Of a stretch of DNA of 64,000 nt, positions 1 to 11,774 are shown piece by piece (within the stretch, counting starts at the first letter, position 1; the number at the start of each line of letters is the position of its first letter). Under the pieces are notes generated by a model that worked only from the letters and a program-made list of their open reading frames with translations, had not been told where the DNA came from and made no database searches. Location of the stretch: positions 4,317,001 to 4,381,000 of the forward strand of contig NC_134682.1 in the NCBI RefSeq assembly GCF_024713945.1. The letters run 5' to 3'. The stretch is from Dermatophagoides farinae (taxonomy: Eukaryota; Arthropoda; Arachnida; Sarcoptiformes; Pyroglyphidae). The position numbers and the translations under genes are program-made.

Positions 1-75
1 TCATCATCATCAAATTCATCTCATAATTCTGATTTTGTTTTCAACATTGAAGAATTACAACAAGGTCTTATTTGA
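1..75 (+). CDS. C-terminal end of an unidentified gene (partial)
   Basis: A reading frame open from the first base ends in TGA at 73-75. It encodes a Ser/Asn-rich stretch followed by DFVFNIEELQQGLI. An AATAAA lies just after the stop, near 80-85. The gene would converge with the receptor gene on the other strand. With only 24 codons visible no family can be named, and chance openness is possible. Confidence 0.3.
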   Translation, partial: SSSSNSSHNSDFVFNIEELQQGLI

Positions 76-182
76 AGAGAATAAACAAACAAACAGTTTT
101 TTTCGTTTCTTTTTTGTTGTTGTTGTTTTTGTTTCAAATTATTAAAAAATTGAATAAAATGAAATGAAAATGAATATAACAA

Positions 183-192
183 TTTATTTATT
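183..192 (-). terminator. Poly(A) signal of the receptor gene
   Basis: Overlapping AATAAA hexamers on the minus strand lie about 40 bases beyond the receptor stop codon. They fit a polyadenylation signal, though the DNA is AT-rich and such hexamers are common. Confidence 0.4.
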
Positions 193-228
193 TATAGTAA
201 TATATAATAATAATTAATAATTAATAAA

Positions 229-3200
229 TTAAAAACCACGTCGTTTTACAGGTATAATTAACAAGAATATAATCGATGTAACAACGGTTGTAATAGTGAA
301 TATCCAGAATAATATCTTATCAATATACATTGATAATAGACGCCATTCATGTATACGACGACCAATATTATCATCCACTTCCTGTCTATACATAAGATAT
401 CGTACCATTTGTATCATTTCATGTTCAATTTGTTGTTGATTTTGTTGTGAACAATGTGATTGTGATGATGAAGACGGCGGTGGTGGTGGTGGTGGTGGTG
501 GTGGTCGTTGTTGTTGTTGCTGTTGTTGTTGTTGTTGTTGTTGATACTGGCTATGATTACCATGAACATTTCGTTCATCATTTGATCGTGAATTTGAATC
601 TTGTCTTGTAAATATCGATGTTTTATCCATACCGAAAACAGATGAATCCAAATTTTGATGATGATGATGATGATTTAAACGTCGATGACGACAATTATTC
701 GATTGTTGTTGTTGTGATGTATTCGCGTAATGATTATTATCTTGATGATGATTGATGTGGAAATTGTTGATATTTGAGGCTGCTGCTGCTGCTGCTGCCA
801 TCTTTTGACGGTCATTCACAAGACGATTAATAGTTGTGGCACATAAAATCGGTGTAATCGTATTGAGCAATTGTCTATTCTTGGCCATTATTGTTGATGT
901 TGCGGTTGATTTATTATTCATATCATCATCAACATTAATATTTCCAATATTTGATGTTGTTGTATAGAATTCATCACCAGATAAAGATGGCGTTCGTAAA
1001 CGTTCATTATTATATGCAGAGAATATTTTTTCATTGATATTTGGATTCTAGATAAAACAAAAGAAAAAAAAAGAATTCCACACATATTAATTGATTCATG
1101 TAAATTATTCACGATTATTGTCAGTTTATTAAGAGGTTTAACTGTGTCGCCAGGCGACACGGCTGAATTTGAGTGTCACAGCGTGACGTACCCCCCCAAA
1201 ATTCGGGGGTTTGGCAGCTTCAAACTCTGGAAATGAGCAAATAACTGGGCCAGTTGCATCCACGTATTAATGTAATATTGAAATATATTGTATATTGTTG
1301 ATCTATCTCTAGATATGGAAACACACACTGAAAATATTTCGGTCGGTAGTTGCTATTCATGATTGCAATAATAATGTGATTAATATATCGGAAACCAAAT
1401 GACAGTTTTGATTGAATCCACTTGAAAATAACTGTGTTAAGAATCTAAACCAAACATTTCATATTACACAAAGTCACTGTCTGAGCGCGGTCGGAATTTT
1501 CGGGTTCCGATTCGTTGCGAGGGCGGTTTACGGGCCAGTTGTCTAATTGGATATGACGTCTGACTACGAATTAAAATATGTTAAATATTTTGTTATTAAA
1601 ATAATGTAGGAAATCAGGAGGTTGCAGGTTCGAGTCCTGTCTGGCTCGTTTTTCTTTTTTTTTGTTGATTTTTGTCGATTCTGGATTTCCTGTCTGGTTC
1701 GTGGGGATTTTTTTTCATCAATTTTTTACAATTTGATGCGCGCACCATCTGGTGGCGGAAAACAAAGTGTGATGTAAATGGATATGCGCTTGACTACGAA
1801 TCAGGAGATGGTTGCAGCTTCGAATCCTGTCTTGGCTCGCGTTATCTTTTTGATTCGACTAATTTAGAATTTCCTTTATTTTTCTCACTCAACCTTTAAA
1901 TGGTTTTGAAATGTTGAAAACATATTCTTACCAAATATTGTTGTTGTTTTTTATATCGATAATGATGTGGCGGTTGTAATTTATTTTGCAACAATAATGA
2001 TGATGATGATTGATCCATTGGATAAATTTTCGATGGATTTTTTTTATGATTCAAAAGACCATCATCAATATCTGGTTCATTGATTGTTGTTGATTTCGTC
2101 GTCATCATCATCATTGGACAATAATTATTATTATCATCATCATTACCATCATCATCATTATGGTCATTCTTATCGTTATCGCAATTTTGTAAATCATTTG
2201 AGTTTGTTGTCATTGACATTGACATTGATGAACGTGCCGCATAATAATCATTGTAGATATTTTTTTCATCATTTATAATCAATGATTTAATCCATGCAGG
2301 TAATTCATGTTTATTAATTGGTGAACAATAATGAAAATTCAGCACAACAACAGTCATGACTATCGATATGGATGCGATACCCATCACAACGGTTAGATAA
2401 ACGCCTAAAGTAAAAGTGAATTTTTTATTCAAAAATGAGAAAAAAAAATTTAAAATTACAAAAAAAAAACCAATCGATTTGTTTGTATTCGGGTTATAGT
2501 AAAAATGTTTTCAAAACATGAATCAATCATTTTATCATCAATCGATTCAATGATCGATTATTGTTTTGTGTGCGCGTGTGTGTGTGTGTTCACCTTGTTC
2601 AATCAGATTGATTTTTGATTGTTTCATCAATATTGCCAGCGAGCGAGCAAGAGAGAGAGATGGAGAATCGAGAAAAAAAAACGAAATCATTTCCATTGAA
2701 ATACCATTAAAATGATTGATAAATTTTTTTTTCTCTGTTTTGGTTTCTAGCGAAGGAAAAATGATATTGATCTTGAATCAAATTAACATTTATGAATGGC
2801 AATGTTTTCTTTTTGTTGTTTGACAATTCCGGATTCTTAACCAGTAAGATTCAGTGATTGTTTTTGACTATATTTATCGGTAAACATGGATTTTAAGGCA
2901 AAAAAAAACACGCTGATAGAATCCAATGATAACTGAATCGTTTTCCGGGCATGGATAAATATAAATGATCATCATTTCCATTACAATTCGATTCATGTGA
3001 ACCATTTAGACACAGACACACGCATAGAAGAAAAATCATGTCCAAAACAGAACAGAACATCAGAAAAAAAATTACCAGCAAAAATTATTGATGATGATGA
3101 TAATGATAAAATCACACACACACACACACACGAATCGAAACTGAAACATTGAAAAAATATTTCCACTGAGAAAAAAACAAACAACCAAACGATCGAGCTA

Positions 3201-4950
3201 TAAATTTATTTTTAGAATGTACGGAATTGATTCTACACTATAACTGAACACATGAACAAATTGATGAAAAATGACATTTGAAACAATGAAAATCATGCAA
3301 AGAAAACAAAAATTTTGTTGTTTTTGTCAGCAGAAATAAATAAATATATAAATAAAGAATAAAATCATAATTAATTAATAGAATAGAATTCAGAAAGAAA
3401 AAAATTTTTACAATCATCATCATAATCGTTCCAATTGGAACATTAGGCGAAATCATCAAAGAATCGGAAATTTTTATAGTCAAGATGATAAAAAAAATGG
3501 CAAAATTCTAAACCTAACCTATCCAATTTATTTATTTTTTAATTTTATCGCCAAGTTTGTAGACTGTAAATGATAAATTGTGTAACAAAATACAAAAAAA
3601 AATGAAAAATGAAAAATGAAAACTCACCCAATAATGGTATCGATTCCGATGTTTCAGGTAATTTTTCCGAAATGGCCAACATGAATACTGAAAATGCCAA
3701 CAGAACGGTGACACCAAGGGCAATTTTTTCACCAGATTCCGGTGGCAAACAGAATACTAATAACGTTAACAATGACATCATTATACATGGTATAATGACA
3801 TTATACATGTAATAAAGAATTTTTCTACGTATAACCAATGTGATTGTTACATCAGGAAATGGTTCAAAACAACATGGATAATAGACAACATTTCTGATGA
3901 GACTAGTACTAATTAGATCCCATTCACCATTTGATACATAATTTGAAAGATCAACATTCTGCGTTCGATTTTCAATATTCACCGTAAGACCATCATAAAT
4001 CCATGAACCTAATTTCATTGAACATGTTTGATCATCGAATGGAAAATATGTAACATCCACTTGACATGTGCTACGAAATTTTGTCGGTGGTGGCCAGAAT
4101 ACATTTCCATTTGGTTCAATTATAGCACGACTATTCATATAGCCACGTGTATAATCATCGGCACTGGAATTTGAAAAGGAATAAGAATTTTTTCAATCAA
4201 AAAAAAATCTAGAAAAAAAAATTCACATACTTATTATACAGGACAATATCTGGTAGCCAAATACTTTGACAAGGGATACGTATTTTACTTATGTTACCAA
4301 ATTCACTTGAATTCCATTGTAGAAATTCATCGATCCATTCCTAAATGGAACGATGACCAAAAGAGAATCATAACGAAAATTGTAATTCAAGAAACAATAT
4401 ATACCTGATCAAGCCAAACATTGGTGGTGAGAACTTGATTTTTTTCATCCTAAAGATTGAAAAGAAAGAAAAAATTGAATGAATGACAGAATTTTTAAAG
4501 AACTAACAAACATACTAGGTCAAAAATTTGTGTCAATGTTATACCCAAACGAATATTGATTGGTTTTGATGCATTTTTCAATGGACGTATTGTATTATCA
4601 TAATTTCTCATTAGGTAATTGAATAAACGTCTTTCATCATTGGTTTGATCATTTGAATAATCGATTTCTGGATCCAACGACGACGACGACGACGATGATG
4701 ATGATGATTGACCATCGGTTTGAAAACGATTCGAATGATAATAATGTGAATTACGATTATTATTTAAACGTGGATATTGTCCCAATGTTGATGGTGGTTT
4801 TGATGGTTTATTACCAGTGGTTGTACGGCTTGGTAGATTTGTATTTACAATAACAGCTTCAGCTGTTATGATTCCAGTACAGAATAGTAATGGAAATTTT
4901 TGTACAATCAATAGCCATGAACATAGTTCAGAAATTGATGCTTTTTTCAA
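229..4950 (-). CDS. Nicotinic acetylcholine receptor alpha-like subunit (Cys-loop ligand-gated ion channel)
   Basis: Pentameric acetylcholine-gated cation channel subunit of the plasma membrane. Six exons on the minus strand join in frame with GT-AG borders: 4516-4950, 4405-4449, 4231-4340, 3628-4163, 1932-2404 and 229-1047, giving about 805 codons. The start at 4950 is followed by a hydrophobic signal peptide. The Cys-loop CQVDVTYFPFDDQTC has 13 residues between cysteines (about 230 and 244). Vicinal cysteines in YYPCC (about 294-295) mark an alpha-type subunit. TM1 follows; TM2 is preceded by GEK, as in cation channels; TM3 opens exon 5 and TM4 lies at the C-terminus (HEWRLLSMYIDKILFW onward). 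The TM3-TM4 loop is very long and carries poly-Pro, poly-Gln, poly-Ala and poly-His runs (encoded around 480-800). The family is certain, the subunit class is not. Intron 5 (1048-1931) is the large one and houses tRNA-bearing repeat DNA. Confidence 0.9.
1144..1160. other. Perfect GC-rich hairpin in receptor intron 5
   Basis: GTGTCGCC-A-GGCGACAC is a perfect 8-bp stem with a one-base loop. A CCCCC...GGGGG hairpin follows near 1190-1209. Such GC-rich palindromes stand out in this AT-rich intron and begin the repeat DNA that runs to about 1850. Confidence 0.5.
1392..1777. repeat. Duplicated tRNA-bearing segment, copy 1 (inverted copy at about 24615-24990)
   Basis: About 385 bp including the tRNA-Arg gene, its upstream flank (CGCGGTCGGAATTTTCGG, GCGAGGGCGGTTTACGG) and its downstream flank recur with high identity in inverted orientation near 24615-24990. 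The flanks differ by scattered substitutions, while the tRNA and its intron appear identical. This shows a segmental duplication of a Pol III gene rather than retroposition, because the tRNA intron and 5' flank are included. Confidence 0.85.
1532..1648 (+). tRNA. tRNA-Arg (anticodon ACG) with a 43-nt intron
   Basis: The acceptor stem GGGCCAG pairs with CTGGCTC (one G-U), with discriminator G. The anticodon stem TCTGA/TCAGG encloses the loop CTACGAA, anticodon ACG at 1566-1568. The T arm GCAGG-TTCGAGT-CCTGT contains a consensus B box, and TTGTCTAATTGG fits an A box. The intron (1570-1612) is at the canonical site after position 37. A T run at 1649-1653 can end Pol III transcription. It lies antisense inside intron 5 of the receptor gene. 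All parts look functional. Confidence 0.9.
1771..1839 (+). pseudogene. tRNA-Arg(ACG) pseudogene, intronless and degenerate
   Basis: The stretch holds recognisable D-arm, anticodon (GACTACGAATCAG) and T-arm (GCTTCGAATCC) parts followed by CTTGGCTCG, but lacks the 5' acceptor strand and has a changed B box. It follows the intact tRNA-Arg by about 120 bases and lacks the intron. Confidence 0.6.
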
Positions 4951-7900
4951 TTGTAATAATAAAAGAGAAAGACAAAAATGTATTTTGGTCAGACAATTTT
5001 CATTTGAAATAAATGATGATGATCAAAAAAAAAAAAAATTTGAATCTATAGAAAAACAAAACTACAACAACAATTTTACAGATTCAAGCCATGTTTTCAT
5101 TTTATTATTATTATTCGTTGAACAAATTGCTTTGAAAATTTATTTTTGAACTTTGTTTTTCAAAAATTCTGTTTCAATGTTTATAATCGATGAGTAAGCA
5201 CACACACACAGACACAATTATTAATATATATGAATTTGATGGTGGCAGTGGAAAAACTTTTTTTAGCGTGTTTTTTTTCCATTTTTTTTAACAAAAAAAT
5301 CCATTTGTGTTATGTGCGTGTGAAACGAATGAAAACCATTCAGCCAGCCACCATGATCGATCATCATCAATTTTTTGATTGATTAATTTAAATTTCAATC
5401 GATCGATTGATGTAATAATCATTGGCATTCATTAATAGCAATGTTTCATGAACAAAATTCAAGTTCGTTCATCATTATTTTCATCGTGTGATTGAATATA
5501 ATTTCGTTTTTTTTTTCATCATCATCATCATTATTATTATTCACATTCGTATAAAAATTTTCTTGTTGATAATAGAAAAATCTGGTATGAAAAAAAAAGA
5601 AAAACCTTATCGGTTTATACCCGGATGGAAATTCTGAATACGAACCAACCAACGAACGAACGGAAATGAGATCTAATGATCCATGATGCTTGCACGCACA
5701 CACACACACACACACGTTCTATATATTCAAATGATGTTTTTTTTTCTTGCTTAACCGATACATGATGTATTTTCATTGCAAATGATCATTATTGATTGAT
5801 TGATTAATCAATCAATCAATAAAATTGAAAAATTATTACATCATTCTGTTATCAAAACAGGAAATGTGTTGAATCAAAAAAAAAAAACAAAATGCGTTCT
5901 AAATTCTGTTTCGGTTGTTCTGATTCAAGAGAGAGAGAGAGAAAAAAAAGAAATAGAAAAGTTTTTTTTTCTCTCTCTCTCTCTCTTTCTCATGCCATTC
6001 ATTTCATTTCACAATTGTTGAAGTTGAAAAGAATCACACACACACAAAGAATATTCTTAACGAGAGAGAGAGAGAAAAGCAGTCATCATTTTGTAATTCA
6101 CGTTATCTAATATGTTCCACAAACACACACGCACACACACACACACACACAAAAAACAGCGTTTTTTCTATTTTGCATAAATAAATCATATGATGATGAT
6201 GATGTGAATACGATAACGTCATTGGTGATGATGATGATGATGATGATGATGAGTAATAATGACGAAAAACTTGACAATTTTCCACACAAAATGCAAATGC
6301 AAAGTATTACATTTCATGTTTTTTGTTTTTTTTTTGCTCTGTTTTGTTTTATTTTTAGTGACCAAAAAAAATTGTAACAAAAAAAGGAAAAAAAATTCAA
6401 TTAAATGATGATGGTCTCTTTTTTTTGGCCATAAATAACGATTTACGATCGATGATTATACTTCTGTTTGTTTTTTTTTTTTGCCATTTCATCAGCATCA
6501 TTATCGATTTGGTTGATAATCAGGAGAAAAAATAAGCCATTCGGAATAAATATATATCGCCCATAGGCATGTTTGTTATTGTCAACATTGGTGTATCGGT
6601 ATACTCAAATGAATGATTGAATAAATGAATGAACAACAAAGAAATGTTTTCGTAAACAAAATCAAATTGAAAATGAAAACAAAAAAAAAACTTTTTTTCC
6701 CATCTCACGATATATATATTCAATTAATGATTTCTGTTGTTGTTGTTGTTGTTTTTCTGTTTTTTCTGTTTTTGTTTTTCGTTAGTTTTTCATTCATTAT
6801 CATCATCATTTCATTTCACATTTGTTTGATTGAAATTTTTGGTTACATTGTAATAAACAATTTGGAATGAGAAAGAAAAAAAAATAATTCCCGCAAACAC
6901 ATTATACACAGGGATTATTTGAGTTTCACTTTAAATTTCAAATTTTTATTTTTTTTTTGTATTTATTGGAAAAAATTCATTCATTGAAAATAGTGAATAT
7001 GCGATGAAAAATGACATGAATTTTGGATAATTTGAAGCAATGAATAAAAAAAAGAATGGAAACAAGCAAAAAAAAAAAAACGAGAATCTTATTTCATTTT
7101 CAAATAATGAAAAAAAAGATGATGAAAAATGATACTTGATTACAAAATGAAAAATATGGCCATGATTTCACAATCAAATGATGATAATAATAATTTTTTT
7201 TATTATTATTGTGGATCGTTGAATTGTGTCGGGTTTTTTTTTCTTCATTCAAAATTTCATTTGAATTTAATGGAATTTTCCTTTTTTTTTTGTTTGATTT
7301 CTTTCTTCTGCAACAAAAAAAAAAATTCTCTCTGATCTCGACATTATCGTTCACACACAAACACACAAGTATCTTTACAGTTGAATTCATTGCACAAATT
7401 TCAACAAATCTGTCTCAAAAATCTATGAAAGAATCCAAAAAAAAAAAAAAGTTTTCACTCATTTATCAATTTTTCCTCTGTAGCCTTTTTTTTCTTTTGA
7501 TTGCCTGCTGCTAAAACATTCAGTTAGTTATTTATTTTTTTCTATTCCATCATCAAGTTCATCGTAATAAGCATTTTCTTTCATTATTATTAATCAATAA
7601 ATCAATCAATTGATTGATTGACTGACTGATTAAAATATTTATATGAATAATAATAAATAGATATAAATTGGAAAAAAACTATTCACATGATTCATTCATG
7701 TATGAATTTTTTTTTATTTCATTTCATTGAAATTTGTTCCACAGTTCATTTGTCGATTCATAATAATAAACAAAACAAAACAAAACAAAAATCAAAGATC
7801 ATTGAACATTCATGGGTCCATTTGATCAAAAAATATATTGATTATTGACGATTGAAATCTAAAACCATCACTAATCTAATCTAATCAACCATACAACCTT

Positions 7901-7998
7901 CGAATAAATATCTGTTTTTTTGTTTGTTTGTTTCTCTTGTGTTTTAAATATAAAAATCATCAATGTTTTGCTCACTTGTCATCAAATAAAATTGAAAT
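4951..7998. other. Intergenic, microsatellite-rich, no gene seen
   Basis: Only low-complexity frames occur. Visible are CA/TG runs (around 5698-5714 and 6123-6151), GA/CT runs (around 5930-5942, 5971-5987 and 6062-6074), GAT repeats (around 6190-6250) and many A or T tracts. It lies between the divergently transcribed receptor and DRAM genes, so both promoters should be here, but no distinct core motif could be fixed. Confidence 0.6.
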
Positions 7999-9022
7999 AT
8001 GAATCAACAACGTATTGATCGGAAATTATTATTGATTCTAGTCAAATATGTATGGCTATTACCAATATTGGCCGGCATATTAATCGCCGCTGCATGTTTA
8101 GTTCCGTAAGTGAATATGAAAAACAAAATGAAATGAATTTCAATGATTTTCGTTTACAAAATTTTGACATTTTGACAAATTTTCAAACAAAACAGTTACA
8201 TTATATGTGTTTATCATGGCCAGGTGAATCCATTTCTACCATATATTAGTGATGCCGGTACACAATTACCAGCGGCCGGTTATTTTTCCCAGATTCTTGA
8301 TACAATTGGTGTGATTATAATGGTCATATTCTATATACGTTATCGACAAATTGATTATTTTCTTATTACGGTCACCATTTCAAATGTTGAACAAACAAAT
8401 AATGATGATAATAATATGGAAAAACAAATGACAGATGGAAAAATGATTGATAAAAAATTATTACAACGATTACATTTACGCAATATAATAGCATTGATTG
8501 CCAGTATTGTTGCTGGTTTTTGTGTAATTTCCATCGGTAATTTTCGTGCTAGTGAATATCTAACATTACACTGTATATCGGTTTTAGTAATGGTCATCGC
8601 ACACAGTATTTTGGTTATCGAAAATGTATGTATTATACAAATGCAAATGTGAATTGAATTCAAAATTGAATTTTTTTTTTTTTTTATTCAAAAAAATTTT
8701 CCAGATAATCATTTCATATCATCTGAATAGACTATATAAAATTGAAAATCGACCAACATCATTGATAATATTGATGAATATTGCCCATTTAGCGGCAATA
8801 ATGTTGGCAATTTCATCGATTATGTCATGGAAACAAAATCGACCATTTATAATGGATAATGAAAGCCGTTTTCATTGGCCACCAAATACAAATGGTTATT
8901 GGTGGCATATCACCAGCACTGTTAGTGAATATATCTATTTTACAGATGCAATGATAATGTTTTTTATATTTGGTCGACGTTTCTATCAATTTCATCAATG
9001 GGATCGTGTATTATTACCATGA
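7999..9022 (+). CDS. DRAM-family (Frag1/DRAM/Sfk1) multi-pass membrane protein
   Basis: Three exons, 7999-8105, 8196-8625 and 8705-9022, join in frame to 284 codons. The start is the first ATG and is followed by a hydrophobic segment (about residues 9-35). Family-typical features are NPFLPYISDAGTQLPAAGYFS after the first membrane segment, YIRYRQID after the second, then further hydrophobic segments and the ending YFTDAMIMFFIFGRRF. DRAM proteins are lysosomal or endomembrane proteins that promote autophagy; the role here is by family. The region after the second membrane segment is Asn/Asp-rich and hydrophilic. Family assignment rests on topology and the YISDxGT motif, so the paralogue (DRAM1 or DRAM2) is left open. 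Confidence 0.8.
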
Positions 9023-9060
9023 TGAAACAAACAAACAAACAAACAACAAAAAAAAATTGT

Positions 9061-9066
9061 AATAAA
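9061..9066 (+). terminator. Poly(A) signal of the DRAM gene
   Basis: AATAAA lies 39 bases after the DRAM stop codon and fits its polyadenylation signal. Confidence 0.5.
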
Positions 9067-11774
9067 AAACAAAACACATCACATACCGATAATTATCCAT
9101 ATGAGAATGATTTTTGTACTCATTGATTTAATACAAGAATTGTGGAAAATAAATTCTTTACATGAATCTAATGCTGGTGATGATTTTAATATGTTTTGAT
9201 TATTTTCATTATACGATATCATTATTCATCGATTCAATATAGAAACATGAATATTCTGAATATTTTTCAATGAATTTCTAATAATGATGGTGATGATTTG
9301 TAATGCAAATTATACAAACACACACACACACACTTGTGAAAATTAAACAAAAAGAAATTCAACACTTTTCACAAGCATTTACATATAAATTTACATGATG
9401 ATCACCACCACCACCATTTAGATTATTTATTCATCACGAATTTTTCATGAATATTTCAAACGATAACGATGGCGATGATGTTGTCATTGTTTTCTTTTCA
9501 CTGAAAACAAAACCGGAAATGGCAATTATTTTTGGCGATATGAAAGAGAAGAAAAATTTTTTTTTCCGATTCACATTTTTATTCAAAGTTTTTGGTGACC
9601 AAAAATTAGAATAAAATTAGAATAAAATCAATTTCCGTTTGTTCACGAATTCTGATCAAAATTTTCATTTCATCTAATATATACGAATATATTTGAACGA
9701 TCAACAACACACACACACATACAATTGAAATACAAACAAACAAACAATTTTGAGATTTTTGGAATTTGAATTTCACTACACTGTAAAAAAAAGAATCATG
9801 ATAACAACATAAAGGTGGATTGCTAATATCGGTGATTGCTGTGTGTGCGTGTGTGTGTATGGTTATGAATCGAATGACAATTTGTTGTTTGAATAAAAAT
9901 CGTTTTTCTCTTTCTCTTTCTTTCTTTAGAATTTAATACTTAATCGATGTGATGCTGCTGCTGTGTGTGTGTGATATTTTTACATTTTGCACAGTCGCAA
10001 TTCAATCATCATCATAATCATTACAAGAAATGTAAAGTTTTATCATTTTTCTTTCGGTCAAAGTTAAAGTTTTTATCATCATCATCATCATCATCAACAA
10101 CAGCAGAAAACAACATCAATTCAAGCGTAAATTAGTGTGAATATTTTCAAAGAAAAAAAAAACCCACGAATTGCCATAATAATGTCCGACGACGACGACG
10201 ACGATGAGAAAAAAAAATCGAAATGATTTCCATTGTGCCAAACAAAAAAAAAACAACAACAACCACCAGAGAAAAATTCATCATTCATTCATGTTTGTCA
10301 GATTCTGTGTACGAATTTTTTTTTTTATTATTCATTTAATCGAAAATGTTCAATTCTTTGTGGCTTTCCAAACAAGTTCATCATCATCATTGTTTCCGGT
10401 TAAAAAAAAAACTATTATGACGGATGATGATGATGATGGAAATTCAATCCGAAACTATAATCATTTCAGCTGTCATTTGTCAATTTTCTATATATAAATA
10501 TAAATGATTGCAGCATTTATTTGTTGTTGTTGTTGTTATCATTTCATTGTTGTTATATTTGCATGGATGTTAAAATTAATCCAGACAACAACAACAACAA
10601 CAACAATAAAAAAAAAGTTTCTTGTTCAATTTACACACACACACACATCAAATTTTCGTGTTTTTTTTTCGTTGTTGTTGTTGTTGTTTTTGTGTGTCAT
10701 TGGCATTTCAATTTGAACACAGAAGAAAAAAAATCCGGTATTCCGGATCGAATTCCATTCAGTCCATAATAAATAATAAAAAAAAATTACACCGCACAAT
10801 TTTTTTTTCTGTATCATTCACAATCTTGATAATTTCTTCTTCTTCCATTTTTTATTTTTCTTTCTTTCGTTAATTTTGGCCATATTTTATCCATGTTTTC
10901 ATGTTTTTTACAATAAGATTAATGTTTTGGGAATTAATTTTCTCATCATCATCATCATCATCATTCGTCGTGGATGAAGAAAACAATTACCGAATGAATT
11001 TTATCATCATCGTAATAATGAATTTACGATGATAATTCTTATATTTTCATTCAATGAATATAATGACAATACAAGAACTATTTATATATATATACATGTG
11101 TTTGTAAATAATAAATGGACACAACAGCAAACAAATTCAATAGAAAAATGTCCAAATAATTATTGCTAATTGATATATAAAAAAAAATTTCTAATCAAAA
11201 AAAAAAAAAAGAAATCTAAAAAAAATCCATATGTTACCACCAATCAAAATACACACACACACGAAATAAATTCATTAAAATTATCATCATCATTTTATTC
11301 ATGCATTAAATTCATCGGAAACAAAGAGAAAGGATGAGATTATTATAATTTCATCATCATCATCATCATCATTTTTTTCCACTTGATACTATGATGATAT
11401 CACATGATGATCAAAAAAAAAGATAATAGAAATTTCTTACTTTTTTTTGGTTGAACGAAGGAAATGAAAAAAAATCTATCAAGTTTCCAAAGTTATTGGA
11501 ACACAATAATAATACGGATCGACACACAATGAATGGCAAAAAAAAATTGACATGGCGTGTACACAATTGTTTCACATTCTTTTTTTCTTTTTGTTTGTTT
11601 GTTTGTTTGTTTGACATTACAAAATTCAATATAACGAATTATTAATTAATTCATTAATGGTCAAGAATTCTAGAATTCTTGATTTTATTGTTTGTTTGTT
11701 TGTTTGAATTTCTATAAACAGTCGAATCGAAATTTTTATTTTTTTTTCTGATTGATTGATTGATTGACGTGTTG
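9067..11774. other. Intergenic, low-complexity, no gene seen
   Basis: Short frames are all built from poly-Lys/Asn/Phe or CAT/CAA repeats. Microsatellites include CA runs near 9317 and 9709, TG near 9840-9860, CAT near 10080-10095 and 10945-10965, and GTT near 10521-10537 and 10671-10688. No conserved protein could be recognised on either strand. Confidence 0.6.

Noticed and set aside
10204-10873. Several overlapping frames rich in Lys, Cys and Phe
   Set aside because: They are made of microsatellites, have no family pattern and overlap one another in different frames.
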